Assembly (NCBI RefSeq): GCF_900156575.1 | Contig: NZ_FTNY01000004.1 | Span: 186,001 to 250,000 of the forward strand | DNA length: 64,000 bases | From: Chryseobacterium shigense | GTDB taxonomy: Bacteria; Bacteroidota; Bacteroidia; Flavobacteriales; Weeksellaceae | Direction of reading: 5' to 3' | Shown here: piece by piece, positions 8,469-16,920 of the stretch | Layout: every line of letters begins with the position of its first letter | Numbering within the stretch: position 1 is the first letter of the stretch | Notes under the pieces: model-generated | Told to the model about the DNA's origin: nothing | The model's database searches: none | What the model saw: the letters and a program-made list of their open reading frames with translations, nothing else | Made by a program: the position numbers and the translations under genes

Positions 8469-8981
8469 TTAATCTACTTTTCCCATATAGAAAAGCCCCA
8501 GACATTTTTGATTTTCTTCAATGGTCAGAGAGTCTTTAAGGTGATTGACAAGCCCCGGAGAACTCCAGTAACTGCCTATATTATTGGCTGTACATGTTAA
8601 ATACATATTTTGTACGGCCATAGAAACGGCCGCGATTTCTTCCCATTCAGGAACCATTCCACTGAAATTGACGATAATAGAAATAACAGCATCTGCCTTA
8701 TTGATTTTAAAGCCAATATCCTGGTATTTTTTCTCTAAAAAAGTCTGTTCGGATTGTGTAGCCTTGTAAATAGCCTGCATTTCTGATGCTAATCTCGCTT
8801 TTTCTTCCCCTTTAAAAATTTTAAAACGCCAGGGTTTTGTACGCTTATGGTTCGGGGCTAATGTTGCTGAATGGAGTATTTCCTCTATAATTTCCTGAGA
8901 TATTTCGGTTTCAGAATAATCTTTCGGGAATATACTTCTTCTCTGTTCTATGATTTCTTTTAAAATTTCCGCTTTATTCAT
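8469..8981 (-). CDS. nitroreductase family protein
   Basis: FMN-dependent NAD(P)H oxidoreductase family member of 170 residues. The N-terminal FMN-binding signature RRSIFPKDYSETEIS, then ATLAPNHKRTKPWRFKIF, is typical; the C-terminal GLFYMGKVD matches the phosphate-binding GxxxGK-like end but the protein stops early, at the short end of the family. It likely reduces quinones, flavins or nitro compounds in the cytosol. An exact TAAATTTG box ends four bases before the ATG, predicting a leaderless mRNA. Confidence 0.85.
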   Translation of the reverse strand: MNKAEILKEIIEQRRSIFPKDYSETEISQEIIEEILHSATLAPNHKRTKPWRFKIFKGEEKARLASEMQAIYKATQSEQTFLEKKYQDIGFKINKADAVISIIVNFSGMVPEWEEIAAVSMAVQNMYLTCTANNIGSYWSSPGLVNHLKDSLTIEENQKCLGLFYMGKVD

Positions 8982-8985
8982 ATTG

Positions 8986-8993
8986 CAAATTTA
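8986..8993 (-). promoter_or_regulatory. -7 box abutting the nitroreductase ATG
   Basis: Minus-strand TAAATTTG, then CAAT, then ATG. With transcription normally starting a few bases after this element, the mRNA would begin at or within the start codon. Confidence 0.5.
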
Positions 8994-9022
8994 CGATATG
9001 TAATCGAATGCGTTACATTGAT

Positions 9023-9661
9023 TTAAGCCTGATTTTTCAGTAATAGGTTCCTATTTTTATATACTTTATAGTTCGTAAATAAAAATGTAAATACAATGAT
9101 CATAACCAATCCCCTCGAAATCCATAGCTCCAAGCCACGAGGGACAGATCCCGGAAATGATAAGTAGAGAAGACACACAGTGTAAATAAGTCCTGCAATG
9201 ATCCAGGAACGTTCCGGATCAGGATAAGCCTTTACGGTTATTGGCTGGTTATACCTCAGAACAGGAATCAGCTTATGATGGTCCCATATCAGTAATATCA
9301 TCACCGCAATCATCATCAGAGACGTGATGATCCATGTTCCGGTAAAGGAAAGACTTATGGTAATGATCCATATATTGGTTAATATCGCTAAAAACATCAG
9401 AGTTCCAAGAAGGGCCAACCGCTGAGTCATCAGCAAAATGCCAGCGATAATCTGAGAAAGTCCTAAAAAGTTCCAGTAAAATCCCGTCTGATACATGGCT
9501 TCAAAGAAGTATCCTATCGGTGTATCCGTTGAAAGGATGGTGAATCGGTTTCCGATTAATTTTGTCATCCCGGAAGGAAAAAATGCAAATCCTACTAAAT
9601 AGCGTAAGTGAATCATCACCCACTGATTAAATCTATTGGTTCGTAATTTTTCAAATGTCAT
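9023..9661 (-). CDS. DoxX-like membrane protein
   Basis: A 212-residue protein with about five or six hydrophobic segments. The region LRYLVGFAFFPSGMTKLIGNRF followed by GFYWNFLGLSQIIAGILLM resembles the DoxX/SURF4-like fold, in which a conserved G-x-x-K near helix 1 and a Gly-rich helix 2 are typical. Members are inner-membrane proteins, some linked to redox or thiol metabolism; the role here is unknown. The 140-bp upstream region carries a heptanucleotide repeat. Confidence 0.6.
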   Translation of the reverse strand: MTFEKLRTNRFNQWVMIHLRYLVGFAFFPSGMTKLIGNRFTILSTDTPIGYFFEAMYQTGFYWNFLGLSQIIAGILLMTQRLALLGTLMFLAILTNIWIITISLSFTGTWIITSLMMIAVMILLIWDHHKLIPVLRYNQPITVKAYPDPERSWIIAGLIYTVCLLYLSFPGSVPRGLELWISRGLVMIIVFTFLFTNYKVYKNRNLLLKNQA

Positions 9662-9760
9662 GGTGTGCGAATAGCAGGGTTGGGCTTTCTGGTTATTGGT
9701 TTTAGGGTAGTATAGGGTCTGCTGGTACTAAAATTACTATAAAAATCGTCTGTCCCGCAT

Positions 9761-9788
9761 CTTTATTCTTTATTCTTTATTCTTTATT
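9761..9788. repeat. four copies of CTTTATT
   Basis: The heptamer CTTTATT is perfectly repeated four times between the Gre-like gene and the DoxX-like gene. Such tracts can vary in copy number by slippage. It lies about 100 bp upstream of the DoxX-like start, in its promoter region. Confidence 0.6.
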
Positions 9789-9804
9789 CTCATCCCCCTT
9801 ATCA

Positions 9805-10254
9805 TCAAATCACCTCCACAATCTCCTGATGAATATTATTCAAGGTGAAAGCATCCCCGGATTTCATTCCCATCATCTTTTTGGCCATTGGGCTTTCCGG
9901 CGAGATGGCATAAAACCGGTCTCCTTCAAAAAAGAATTCTCCTAAGGAAACGGAAATATAGAACCGGGCCTTGTTGGTGATCACCAAAGAACCCAGCTGT
10001 ATTCTTTCTGTGGAATTATTCAGAACCTTTGACATATTTCTTTTGAGGTCATTCAAAGCTCCCAGCTGGCGCTGCATCTGGTAAATCTCTTCCTGCATTT
10101 CCTCCCTCATGCTGTCATATTTCGGGGTCTTTTTAATATCACGACTTGCTTCCAGGGTGAACTCTATGAAATTTTTAAGTTTTTCTATTTTCTCAGAGAT
10201 AACTGTTTTGACATAATTTCTTATATCACTTTTCACAAATACGATCTTCTCCAT
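9805..10254 (-). CDS. GreA/GreB-like elongation factor family protein
   Basis: A 149-residue protein. The N-terminal half (about 1-75) is a charged helical region that could form the Gre coiled coil, and the C-terminal half contains LGSLVITNKARFYISVS and the Gre-type SPESPMAKKMMGMKSGDAF, which matches the SP-x-SPLGxALLGKxxGD signature of the FKBP-like C-terminal domain. It probably binds RNA polymerase. The acidic tip residues typical of cleavage factors (D/E pair) are not obvious, so it may be a Gre-fold regulator rather than a true anti-backtracking factor. Confidence 0.75.
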   Translation of the reverse strand: MEKIVFVKSDIRNYVKTVISEKIEKLKNFIEFTLEASRDIKKTPKYDSMREEMQEEIYQMQRQLGALNDLKRNMSKVLNNSTERIQLGSLVITNKARFYISVSLGEFFFEGDRFYAISPESPMAKKMMGMKSGDAFTLNNIHQEIVEVI

Positions 10255-10432
10255 AAATCTAATCTTTACATAAAGATAATAATTTTTTAAAATAACAATT
10301 GAAATTTTCGTTCTCCATCAAAACAAGCAAAAATTTTCTAAAAAAAACACTGATGCTGTGAACTGCTACAATGAGTTCCTGCTGCTGTCACGGATTTAAT
10401 AGTTTTTTTAGTTCTAAAAAAAAATCGGACAC

Positions 10433-10463
10433 AAAAAAAGCCTTGCATTTCTACAAGGCTTAT
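10433..10463 (-). terminator. intrinsic terminator after SRPBCC gene
   Basis: AGCCTTG and CAAGGCT pair around CATTTCTA; on the minus strand the stem is followed by seven T. It serves the gene ending at 10469. Confidence 0.8.
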
Positions 10464-10468
10464 ATTTT

Positions 10469-10999
10469 TTATTTTTCAGAGATTTTCTTAAGGTCTCCCA
10501 GTCCCTGGTCAAACATGGTTTTCATATTCATATCCATCATAGGCTTCATAATTTTCATCATGGTATTCAGTTCGTTGTCTATCGACCAGGTTACTTTCGT
10601 TCCGTTTCCTTCAGGGGTCAAAACAAATTTTGCGACAGCATTGCCTTCAAAAGGTTTGATAAAATGAAGTTGAGTGATCAGCTTGTCATTGGGTACAATT
10701 TCGGTAATGGACTGTTCACCCTCTCCTACTTTATCGTTGCCTTTCCAGTGGTAAGAATCTCCTACTTTATCACCGCTTCCGGAATAGGTGATGACAATAT
10801 CTTTATCGGCTTTTGAAAATGGATCCCAGACATTGTATTCTTTTAATGAACCTACGTGCTTCCAAACTTTTTCTGTCGGCGCATTGATGACTATTGATTT
10901 TTCAAAGTGATAATTCTTACTGAATGCCAGCATGGCTATCACTGCGTATACAACAACCAGAAGGATGATTACGCCAAGAATTTTTAAGAGTGTTTTCAT
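10469..10999 (-). CDS. SRPBCC (polyketide cyclase/START-like) protein, membrane anchored
   Basis: A 176-residue protein with an N-terminal transmembrane anchor (about 5-28) followed by a domain of the SRPBCC superfamily: FEKSIVINAPTEKVWKHVGSL, WDPFSKAD, GDKVGDSYHW, and a C-terminal helix ending GLGDLKKISEK. Such domains bind hydrophobic ligands; no catalytic role can be inferred. It appears to be a single gene with its own terminator. Confidence 0.75.
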   Translation of the reverse strand: MKTLLKILGVIILLVVVYAVIAMLAFSKNYHFEKSIVINAPTEKVWKHVGSLKEYNVWDPFSKADKDIVITYSGSGDKVGDSYHWKGNDKVGEGEQSITEIVPNDKLITQLHFIKPFEGNAVAKFVLTPEGNGTKVTWSIDNELNTMMKIMKPMMDMNMKTMFDQGLGDLKKISEK

Positions 11000-11187
11000 A
11001 GTTTTGATATTTTGTGTTACTTGTTTTATTTTTTACCTTAAAAACATAAGAAACATGAGCCCTGCCAATGATCCGTATTTTATGGTTTATTGTTTTCAAA
11101 ATTAGTCATTCCACCCTCCTCGTCTCTTTTCATATGACAAGATTATTAAAGATAAAGCATTTTTGTCACATCTTGATATCGGGGCAT

Positions 11188-11195
11188 TATTTTTG
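11188..11195 (+). promoter_or_regulatory. -7 box for M3 peptidase
   Basis: TATTTTTG fits TAnnTTTG. It would give a leader of about 55 nt before the ATG at 11255. Confidence 0.4.
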
Positions 11196-11254
11196 CGGAT
11201 TTCAGCTGTGATTCCCAATGAATCATTAAATTTACCTTACCTAAAAATCGAACA

Positions 11255-13291
11255 ATGAATATTTTAACAGAGAAATTTACGACACCATATCACTCAGCCC
11301 CTTTCAACGGTATTAAAAATGAAGATTTTCTTCCTGCATTTCAGGAACTGATCAAAAAATCTGAAGATGAGATCAATACCATTGTCAGCAATTCCGAGGC
11401 ACCCACTTTTGAAAATGTAATTGAAGCTTTGGCTTATTCAGGAGAGCAACTGGATGTGGTTTCCAGTATTTTTTTCAATTTAAATTCTGCGGAAACAAGT
11501 GATGAAATTCAAAAGCTGGCTCAGGAAATTTCTCCGCTTTTAACGGAATATTCTTCAAAGATCTCTCAAAACGAACCTCTTTTCGATAAGATCAAAAAAG
11601 TATACGACGAAAAAGAACAATATCATCTTAATGAGGAGCAGGAAATGCTTTTGAACGAAACGTACAAAGGTTTTGTAAGAAGCGGTGCCCTGCTGAATGA
11701 AGAGGATAAAGAAAAACTACAGAAGATCAATATGGATCTATCTTTAAAGTCACTGCAGTTCGGACAGAATGTTTTAGCATCTACCAATGCTTATTTCAAA
11801 CAGATCACAAATAAGGAAGATCTGGCAGGAATTCCTGAGGCTATTCTGGACCAATATGCGGAGGAAGCGAAAGAAAGGGAACTTGAAGGATGGGTCGTTA
11901 CCTTGCAGTATCCAAGCTATATTCCGTTCATGACGTATGCTGAAAACCGTGAACTGAGAAAGGAAATCGCTCTGGCCAGTGGTCAAAAATCTTTTGACGG
12001 AGGAGAATTTGACAATCAGGAACTGATTAAGGAACTTCTTCAATTAAAACAGCAAAAAGCAGAATTATTAGGCTATCAAAACTATGCAGATTATGTGCTG
12101 GAAGAAAGAATGGCCAAATCTCCGGTGAAAGTTTTTGATTTTTTAAATGAACTTTTAACGAAAGCGAAACCTTATGCAGACCAGGAGATTGAGGAATTAA
12201 GATCTTTGGCTAAAGCTGACGGAATTGATGAACTACAAGGCTATGACCATACTTTCTATGCTGAAAAGCTGCGCAAACAGAAATATGATTTTAATGATGA
12301 GGAACTGAAGCCTTATTTCCCATTGGATCAGGTACAGGATGCTGTTTTCGGACTGGCCGGAAAACTTTTTGGCCTTCGCTTTAAGGAAAGAAATGATATT
12401 GAAAAATACCATGAAGAGGTGAAGGTGTATGAAGTTTCTGAGGCTGGAAGTGTGCAAGCTGAAGAAAAATTCAAAGCTTTGCTTTATGTAGATTATTTCC
12501 CAAGAAAAGGCAAAAGAGCCGGAGCCTGGATGACGAGCTATAAAAATCAGTATAAAAAAGACGGTGAAAACTCCCGTCCCCACATTTCTATTGTTTGTAA
12601 TTTCAGCAAACCAACAAAAGAAACTCCTAGTTTGCTGACTTTCCAGGAAGTAACCACTTTATTCCATGAATTCGGACATGCCCTTCACGGAATGATGGCC
12701 GATACACAGTATCCAAGTCTTTCCGGAACTTCTGTGAAATGGGATTTTGTAGAACTGCCTTCTCAGTTTCTGGAGAATTTCTGTTACGAGCCTGAATTTT
12801 TAAAGACGTTTGCCAAACATTATAAAACCGGGGAAGTACTTCCTGATGAAAAGATTGAAAAGATCGAACAATCCAAAAGCTTCATGGAAGGCTACCAAAC
12901 GATGAGACAACTTGGTTTCGGGCTTCTGGATATGAGCTACCATACGAAAGTGGCAGAATTGGAGGGTGAAACGGTGAAGGAGTTTGAAGATAAGTATACA
13001 AAAGCAACAACACTATATCCTGTCAATCCCGAAACAGCCATGAGTCCCAGTTTTTCCCATATTTTCCAGGGAGGTTATTCTGCAGGATATTATTCTTACA
13101 AGTGGGCGGAAGTGCTGGATGCAGATGCGTTCCAATATTTTAAGGAAACCGGAATTTTCAATCCGGAAACCGCTGCAAAATATAAAGTTCTTCTTTCTTC
13201 AGGCGGAACCAAAGATCCGATGGAGTTATACAAAAGTTTCAGGGGAAGTGAGCCGAAAGTAGAAAGCTTGCTAAAGAGAGCGTTTGGATAA
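11255..13291 (+). CDS. M3 family oligopeptidase (Dcp/PrlC-like)
   Basis: A zinc metallopeptidase of 678 residues that degrades short peptides, most likely in the cytosol since no signal peptide is present. The catalytic HEFGH is at residues 471-475, within LFHEFGHALHGM, with the downstream Glu-containing FVELPSQFLENF region supplying the third zinc ligand. The C-terminal region YPVNPETAMSPSFSHIFQGGYSAGYYSYKWAEVLDAD is highly typical of Dcp/oligopeptidase A. Length matches the family. A strong terminator follows. Confidence 0.95.
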   Translation: MNILTEKFTTPYHSAPFNGIKNEDFLPAFQELIKKSEDEINTIVSNSEAPTFENVIEALAYSGEQLDVVSSIFFNLNSAETSDEIQKLAQEISPLLTEYSSKISQNEPLFDKIKKVYDEKEQYHLNEEQEMLLNETYKGFVRSGALLNEEDKEKLQKINMDLSLKSLQFGQNVLASTNAYFKQITNKEDLAGIPEAILDQYAEEAKERELEGWVVTLQYPSYIPFMTYAENRELRKEIALASGQKSFDGGEFDNQELIKELLQLKQQKAELLGYQNYADYVLEERMAKSPVKVFDFLNELLTKAKPYADQEIEELRSLAKADGIDELQGYDHTFYAEKLRKQKYDFNDEELKPYFPLDQVQDAVFGLAGKLFGLRFKERNDIEKYHEEVKVYEVSEAGSVQAEEKFKALLYVDYFPRKGKRAGAWMTSYKNQYKKDGENSRPHISIVCNFSKPTKETPSLLTFQEVTTLFHEFGHALHGMMADTQYPSLSGTSVKWDFVELPSQFLENFCYEPEFLKTFAKHYKTGEVLPDEKIEKIEQSKSFMEGYQTMRQLGFGLLDMSYHTKVAELEGETVKEFEDKYTKATTLYPVNPETAMSPSFSHIFQGGYSAGYYSYKWAEVLDADAFQYFKETGIFNPETAAKYKVLLSSGGTKDPMELYKSFRGSEPKVESLLKRAFG

Positions 13292-13324
13292 AATAGTGGG
13301 ACCCTACTATAAATGACTTAATCA

Positions 13325-13354
13325 AAGAAGCTACTTTTCAGTAGCTTCTTTTAA
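13325..13354 (+). terminator. intrinsic terminator after M3 peptidase
   Basis: AAGAAGCTAC and GTAGCTTCTT form a perfect 10-bp stem around TTTTCA, followed by TT and then A-rich sequence. Confidence 0.75.
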
Positions 13355-13421
13355 AATAATCTGAGATTTTTCAATTGAATTCACTCTATTCAACACCCAC
13401 ATCCAATACAGGCAGATATTT

Positions 13422-14162
13422 ATGAAACAACACTACAAGATAAAACTGGGACTTTTACTTTTCACACTAGGTTTTTTAGGAGTTTTATCTCTTTTAACCA
13501 TGGAGATTCCCATTATAGAGAAGTTGAAAACTGACATGTCTGACGTTTTTACTCCCTTTCAGTTCAAATTGCTGGTCCTGCTTAACCCTACTATTTTATT
13601 GATTATTTTTACGGTCATTGGAACTTTAGCTTATGATAAGGTTGGATTTAAATTGCCCGTCTTTGAATATTTAACCCGAAAGAGTAAAGTGTCTGTTGAT
13701 TATAAAAATATATTGAAATTTGGACTTCTTGGAGGAATACTAAGTGGATCGTTATTATCTTTTATGTCATGGATCTTTAATTCTGATATTCCCAAAGCTT
13801 TAAAAAACTTTACGCCTAACCTATTAAACAGATTTCTTTATGGAGGAATAACTGAAGAAATCGTCATGCGATTTGGATTAATGACGCTTTTTGTCTGGTT
13901 ATTTCATTTGATTTTCAAGAGCAAAAGGATGATGATTTATTGGGCTGGGATTTTACTTTCATCTCTGTTATTCGGGCTTGGGCATTTACCGATCGTGAAT
14001 GGTTGGGTTGAAAATCCTTCTTTTAGTCTCATCCTGTATATTATTTTAGGAAATTCAGTGGGTGGAATTATATTCGGATGGCTATACTGGAAAAAAGGCC
14101 TTGAGTCAGCCATGGTTGCCCATATCGTCACTCATATGATATTTCTGATCACCGGCGTCTGA
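13422..14162 (+). CDS. CPBP family intramembrane metalloprotease
   Basis: A polytopic membrane protein of 246 residues. The Abi/CAAX-protease (CPBP) motifs are present: EE-x3-R as EEIVMRFG after GGIT, F-x3-H as FGLGHLP, and a late histidine motif in MVAHIVTHMIF. It has six to eight hydrophobic segments. Family members include prenyl-protein proteases and bacteriocin-immunity proteins; the substrate is unknown. It lies alone between a terminator and a minus-strand HxlR gene. Confidence 0.85.
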   Translation: MKQHYKIKLGLLLFTLGFLGVLSLLTMEIPIIEKLKTDMSDVFTPFQFKLLVLLNPTILLIIFTVIGTLAYDKVGFKLPVFEYLTRKSKVSVDYKNILKFGLLGGILSGSLLSFMSWIFNSDIPKALKNFTPNLLNRFLYGGITEEIVMRFGLMTLFVWLFHLIFKSKRMMIYWAGILLSSLLFGLGHLPIVNGWVENPSFSLILYIILGNSVGGIIFGWLYWKKGLESAMVAHIVTHMIFLITGV

Positions 14163-14268
14163 AAATAATGGAATAGGTGTTTTTTACAGGTGGATCAAGA
14201 TTATCTCAACTGGATAATTTGAAGTTATAAACATTTCAGAATAGATACTATAAGATGAATTCATTAAA

Positions 14269-14655
14269 TTACAACACAGGACCAACCGAAATTTCTTTAC
14301 CATCAGCATAGGTTTTTCCCCAATCGCAGAGACTTTCCAAAATAGGAATTAAAGCTAGTCCCTTATTGGTCAAAACATATTGAATCCCGGCAGGAACCGT
14401 ATTGGGAATTTCTTTCTTGACAATGACGGCGTGGGTTTCCAGCTCTTTAAGCTGACTGCTTAAAACCTGTTCAGAAATATTTGTCAATTCCTTTTTAAGC
14501 AAATGAAACCGATGGTTCCCCTGTGAAATAGAATAGACAATCTGCGATTTCCAACGCCCGCTGATCATGGCAACCGCTGAATTGAGCTCACAAACCTGAA
14601 ACAAAAACTGTTCGTTGACCGTATTGGTGGAATTTTCTTTACGCATATCTCTCAT
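14269..14655 (-). CDS. HxlR family transcriptional regulator
   Basis: A 128-residue winged-helix regulator: ISGRWKSQIVYSI, FHLLKKELTNISEQVLSSQLKELE and the LTNKGLALIPILESLCDWG end are diagnostic of the MarR-like HxlR family. It is divergent from the esterase gene at 14731, and the intergenic region carries ACAAAAT/ATTTTGT elements that could be its operator. HxlR proteins often control a neighbouring oxidoreductase or hydrolase in response to electrophiles; this is inference. Confidence 0.9.
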   Translation of the reverse strand: MRDMRKENSTNTVNEQFLFQVCELNSAVAMISGRWKSQIVYSISQGNHRFHLLKKELTNISEQVLSSQLKELETHAVIVKKEIPNTVPAGIQYVLTNKGLALIPILESLCDWGKTYADGKEISVGPVL

Positions 14656-14669
14656 TTTAAAGGCTCACA

Positions 14670-14714
14670 ATTTTGTTCGTTATTGCACACCACAAAATGC
14701 TTGCTGAATTTTGT
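14670..14714. promoter_or_regulatory. ATTTTGT/ACAAAAT operator candidates between hxlR-like and esterase genes
   Basis: ATTTTGT at 14670-14676, ACAAAAT at 14692-14698 and ATTTTGT at 14708-14714 occur in the short divergent region. The second and third form an inverted repeat with 9 bases between arms. The position fits control of both divergent genes by the HxlR-type protein. Confidence 0.35.
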
Positions 14715-14730
14715 AATAAAAATACACAAT

Positions 14731-15555
14731 ATGAATAAGTTAATAGGCATCATCATCGGATTGGTCATTACCATTTCATTAAAAGCACAGGAAAAATGGA
14801 TTATAAAATCTCAATATACAGCTCAGTCGGATACCGTTCTGATTTTTAAGCCAAAATCATATAATGAAAAAGAGCAACTTCCTTTAGTTTATCTTTTACA
14901 TGGTTACAGCGAAAATTACAGGCAGTGGTCGAAAACCACAGACTTACAAAAATTAGCTGACCAATACAACTTTATCATTGTTACACCAGATGGTTTTACC
15001 TCTTATTACATCAACAGTCCGACCAACAAAAAGTCGCAATATGAAGATTTTTTCTTTAAAGAATTGGTTCCCAAAGTGCATCGTTCATTTACTATTGATG
15101 ACAAAAATATTTTCATCAGCGGTTTGAGTATGGGAGGTTACGGAGCACTGAGGTATTTCATCTTACACCCGGACTATTTCAATACAGCAGGTTCTACAAG
15201 TGGCGCTCTGGAAATTGATTATCCTAATTTTCGGAAAGTAAGTCAGCACTTTTGGCAAAACAATAGATTGATCGATGATTTAACCACCCATATGGGCGAT
15301 CCAAAAACAGCAAATTGGAACCAGTATAGTATATCAACCCTGTTGAAACAACATCCGAATTTCAAGAAAGCCTTTATCTTTGACTGCGGGACGGAAGATA
15401 TTTTATATTCAAATTCTACCCAACTGAAACAGCAAACCGACGGTCTTAGAATTCCTGCAACTTTTATCAGTCAACCGGGCGACCACAATACAGAATACTG
15501 GAATAAATCTATAGAACATCATTTTGTATATTTTAAACAACATTTGAAAAAATAA
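14731..15555 (+). CDS. exported esterase (esterase D / acyl-transferase-like alpha/beta hydrolase)
   Basis: A 274-residue protein starting at the ATG that gives a clean signal peptide (MNKLIGIIIGLVITISLKAQ). An alpha/beta-hydrolase fold of the putative-esterase family is indicated by LPLVYLLHGYSENYRQW, the nucleophile elbow SGLSMGGYGAL, the acid region FDCGTEDILYSN and the histidine PGDHNTEYW. It probably hydrolyses short acyl, feruloyl or formyl-type esters in the periplasm. It is divergent from the HxlR regulator. An upstream in-frame start would add 16 residues before the signal peptide and is less likely. Confidence 0.85.
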   Translation: MNKLIGIIIGLVITISLKAQEKWIIKSQYTAQSDTVLIFKPKSYNEKEQLPLVYLLHGYSENYRQWSKTTDLQKLADQYNFIIVTPDGFTSYYINSPTNKKSQYEDFFFKELVPKVHRSFTIDDKNIFISGLSMGGYGALRYFILHPDYFNTAGSTSGALEIDYPNFRKVSQHFWQNNRLIDDLTTHMGDPKTANWNQYSISTLLKQHPNFKKAFIFDCGTEDILYSNSTQLKQQTDGLRIPATFISQPGDHNTEYWNKSIEHHFVYFKQHLKK

Positions 15556-15618
15556 GAAACGAAAATAGGAATAAGGAATACCTGTCGAAATAAGGTAGCA
15601 ACAGATTTAAATGAACAT

Positions 15619-16008
15619 TTAATTCTCTTCTTTTTCAGGGGTTTGGATAAATTCACCTTTTTCAGTGACAATCCGATTGCCCCATTCTGTGATTGCGTCT
15701 AACACAGGAATAAAAGTTTTCCCAAGATCGGTCAAACTGTACACCACTTTAATGGGCGGTTTTTCACCAAATACTGTCCTGGAAACCAAACCATCTTTTT
15801 CCAACTGCTTCAATTGTAAGCTCAGCGTCATTTCCGTAACTGTTGGCAGTTCTTTACGAAGTTCGTTGTATCTTTTAGAAGCGTCTTTCAGATGGTAAAG
15901 GATCACCGCTTTCCACTTCCCTCCTACCAGATCCATGGTAAGACTTACAGTACAAGGATATATTTTACCTTCCAGTTTCACATGGTCGCCGATGCATTCT
16001 GTCTTCAT
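15619..16008 (-). CDS. HxlR family transcriptional regulator
   Basis: A 129-residue winged-helix protein with the family pattern CTVSLTMDLVGGKWKAVILYHL, RYNELRKELPTVTEMTLSLQLKQLEKDGLV and LGKTFIPVLDAITEWG. Cys5 and Cys19 could sense electrophiles, as in YodB/HxlR relatives, but this is inference. It is divergent from an NAD(P)H quinone oxidoreductase gene, the usual target of such regulators. Its own TAnnTTTG box overlaps a CTATCT-AGATAG palindrome, consistent with autoregulation. Confidence 0.9.
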   Translation of the reverse strand: MKTECIGDHVKLEGKIYPCTVSLTMDLVGGKWKAVILYHLKDASKRYNELRKELPTVTEMTLSLQLKQLEKDGLVSRTVFGEKPPIKVVYSLTDLGKTFIPVLDAITEWGNRIVTEKGEFIQTPEKEEN

Positions 16009-16024
16009 TTCAATTGTATTTAAC

Positions 16025-16095
16025 CTATCTGTTTAGATAGTTATTGCAAATATAGTGTACTAAAAATAATTTTGTAACTCAATAAATTATAGTAC
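16025..16095. promoter_or_regulatory. divergent promoter/operator region of hxlR and quinone reductase
   Basis: The minus-strand box TATATTTG is at 16047-16054 and the plus-strand box TAATTTTG at 16067-16074. A palindrome CTATCT-GTTT-AGATAG (16025-16040) sits at the expected hxlR start site. GTACTA (16057-16062) and its inverse TAGTAC (16090-16095) flank the plus-strand box. This arrangement suits repression of both genes by the HxlR-type protein; which element is bound cannot be told from sequence. Confidence 0.5.
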
Positions 16096-16107
16096 AAATT
16101 CAAAAAT

Positions 16108-16761
16108 ATGAAAATACTGATCATCCTTGCTCATCCAGAAGAAAAAAGTTTAAATGCAGCAATGTTTAACACTGCAATCAAAAGTTTGGAGGAAGCAGGT
16201 CATGAGGTTAAAACCACTGACTTATACAGAGAAAATTATCAACCCGTAAGTGGAAAAGGAAATTTCACCGAACTACAAAATCCCGGCTATTTCAAACAGC
16301 AGAATGAAGAATTATTTGCGGTACAACACTCTACATTGATGCCGGATATCGTCTCGGAACAGGAAAAGATTGAGTGGTGCGACGTCATGATCTGGCAGTT
16401 TCCCTTGTATTGGTTTTCGGTTCCGGCGATTCTAAAAGGTTGGGTAGACAAAGTTTTTACCTTGGGAAAATTCTACGATAACGGTAAAATTTTTGACAAT
16501 GGTTTTTCAGCAGGAAAAAAAGCGATGCTGTCTTTAACAACCGGTGGTCCTCAAAAAAATTATGTGGAAGAAAAATACGGTGATATAAACTCCATTCTAT
16601 TTCCATTACATCACGGCATTCTTGAATTTCTCGGCTTCTCCGTTTTACAACCGGAAATCGTTTATTCTGTAGAACGACTTACGGATGAAGAGAGAAAAAC
16701 GCTGCTAGAACATTGGGCAACGAGATTAATGAATATCGAGAAAGAAATGAAGAACACCTAA
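16108..16761 (+). CDS. NAD(P)H-dependent quinone oxidoreductase, flavodoxin-like fold
   Basis: A 217-residue protein of the NQO/KefF/MdaB superfamily. It starts with KILIILAHPEEKSLNAAMF (FAD/FMN phosphate loop), continues with WCDVMIWQFPLYWFSVPAILKGWVDKVF and LTTGGPQKNYV, and ends with LGF and a helical tail. It performs two-electron reduction of quinones or related electrophiles. It is divergent from the HxlR regulator. A similar but distinct enzyme lies at 34959. Confidence 0.9.
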   Translation: MKILIILAHPEEKSLNAAMFNTAIKSLEEAGHEVKTTDLYRENYQPVSGKGNFTELQNPGYFKQQNEELFAVQHSTLMPDIVSEQEKIEWCDVMIWQFPLYWFSVPAILKGWVDKVFTLGKFYDNGKIFDNGFSAGKKAMLSLTTGGPQKNYVEEKYGDINSILFPLHHGILEFLGFSVLQPEIVYSVERLTDEERKTLLEHWATRLMNIEKEMKNT

Positions 16762-16833
16762 AGATCTCTCAAGTTGAGCCACCTTGTTGAATTGGCAAAA
16801 AAGACTTAAAATTTGGTTCAAAAACGGTTGCTT

Positions 16834-16892
16834 TAATTTTGTTTTTTTGTAATTTCACCGCAGTAAAAAGCTGTTCAAAGCAGTTTTTTACT
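16834..16892 (+). promoter_or_regulatory. promoter and structured leader of the phosphotransferase gene
   Basis: TAATTTTG at 16834-16841 fits TAnnTTTG. The 80-nt leader contains a hairpin at 16862-16892: AGTAAAAA-G-CTG pairs with CAG-T-TTTTTACT around a 7-base loop. No terminator-like T-run follows directly, so it may influence translation or stability rather than termination. Confidence 0.35.
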
Positions 16893-16920
16893 ATCGAAAC
16901 TATAACAACAGAAAACACTG

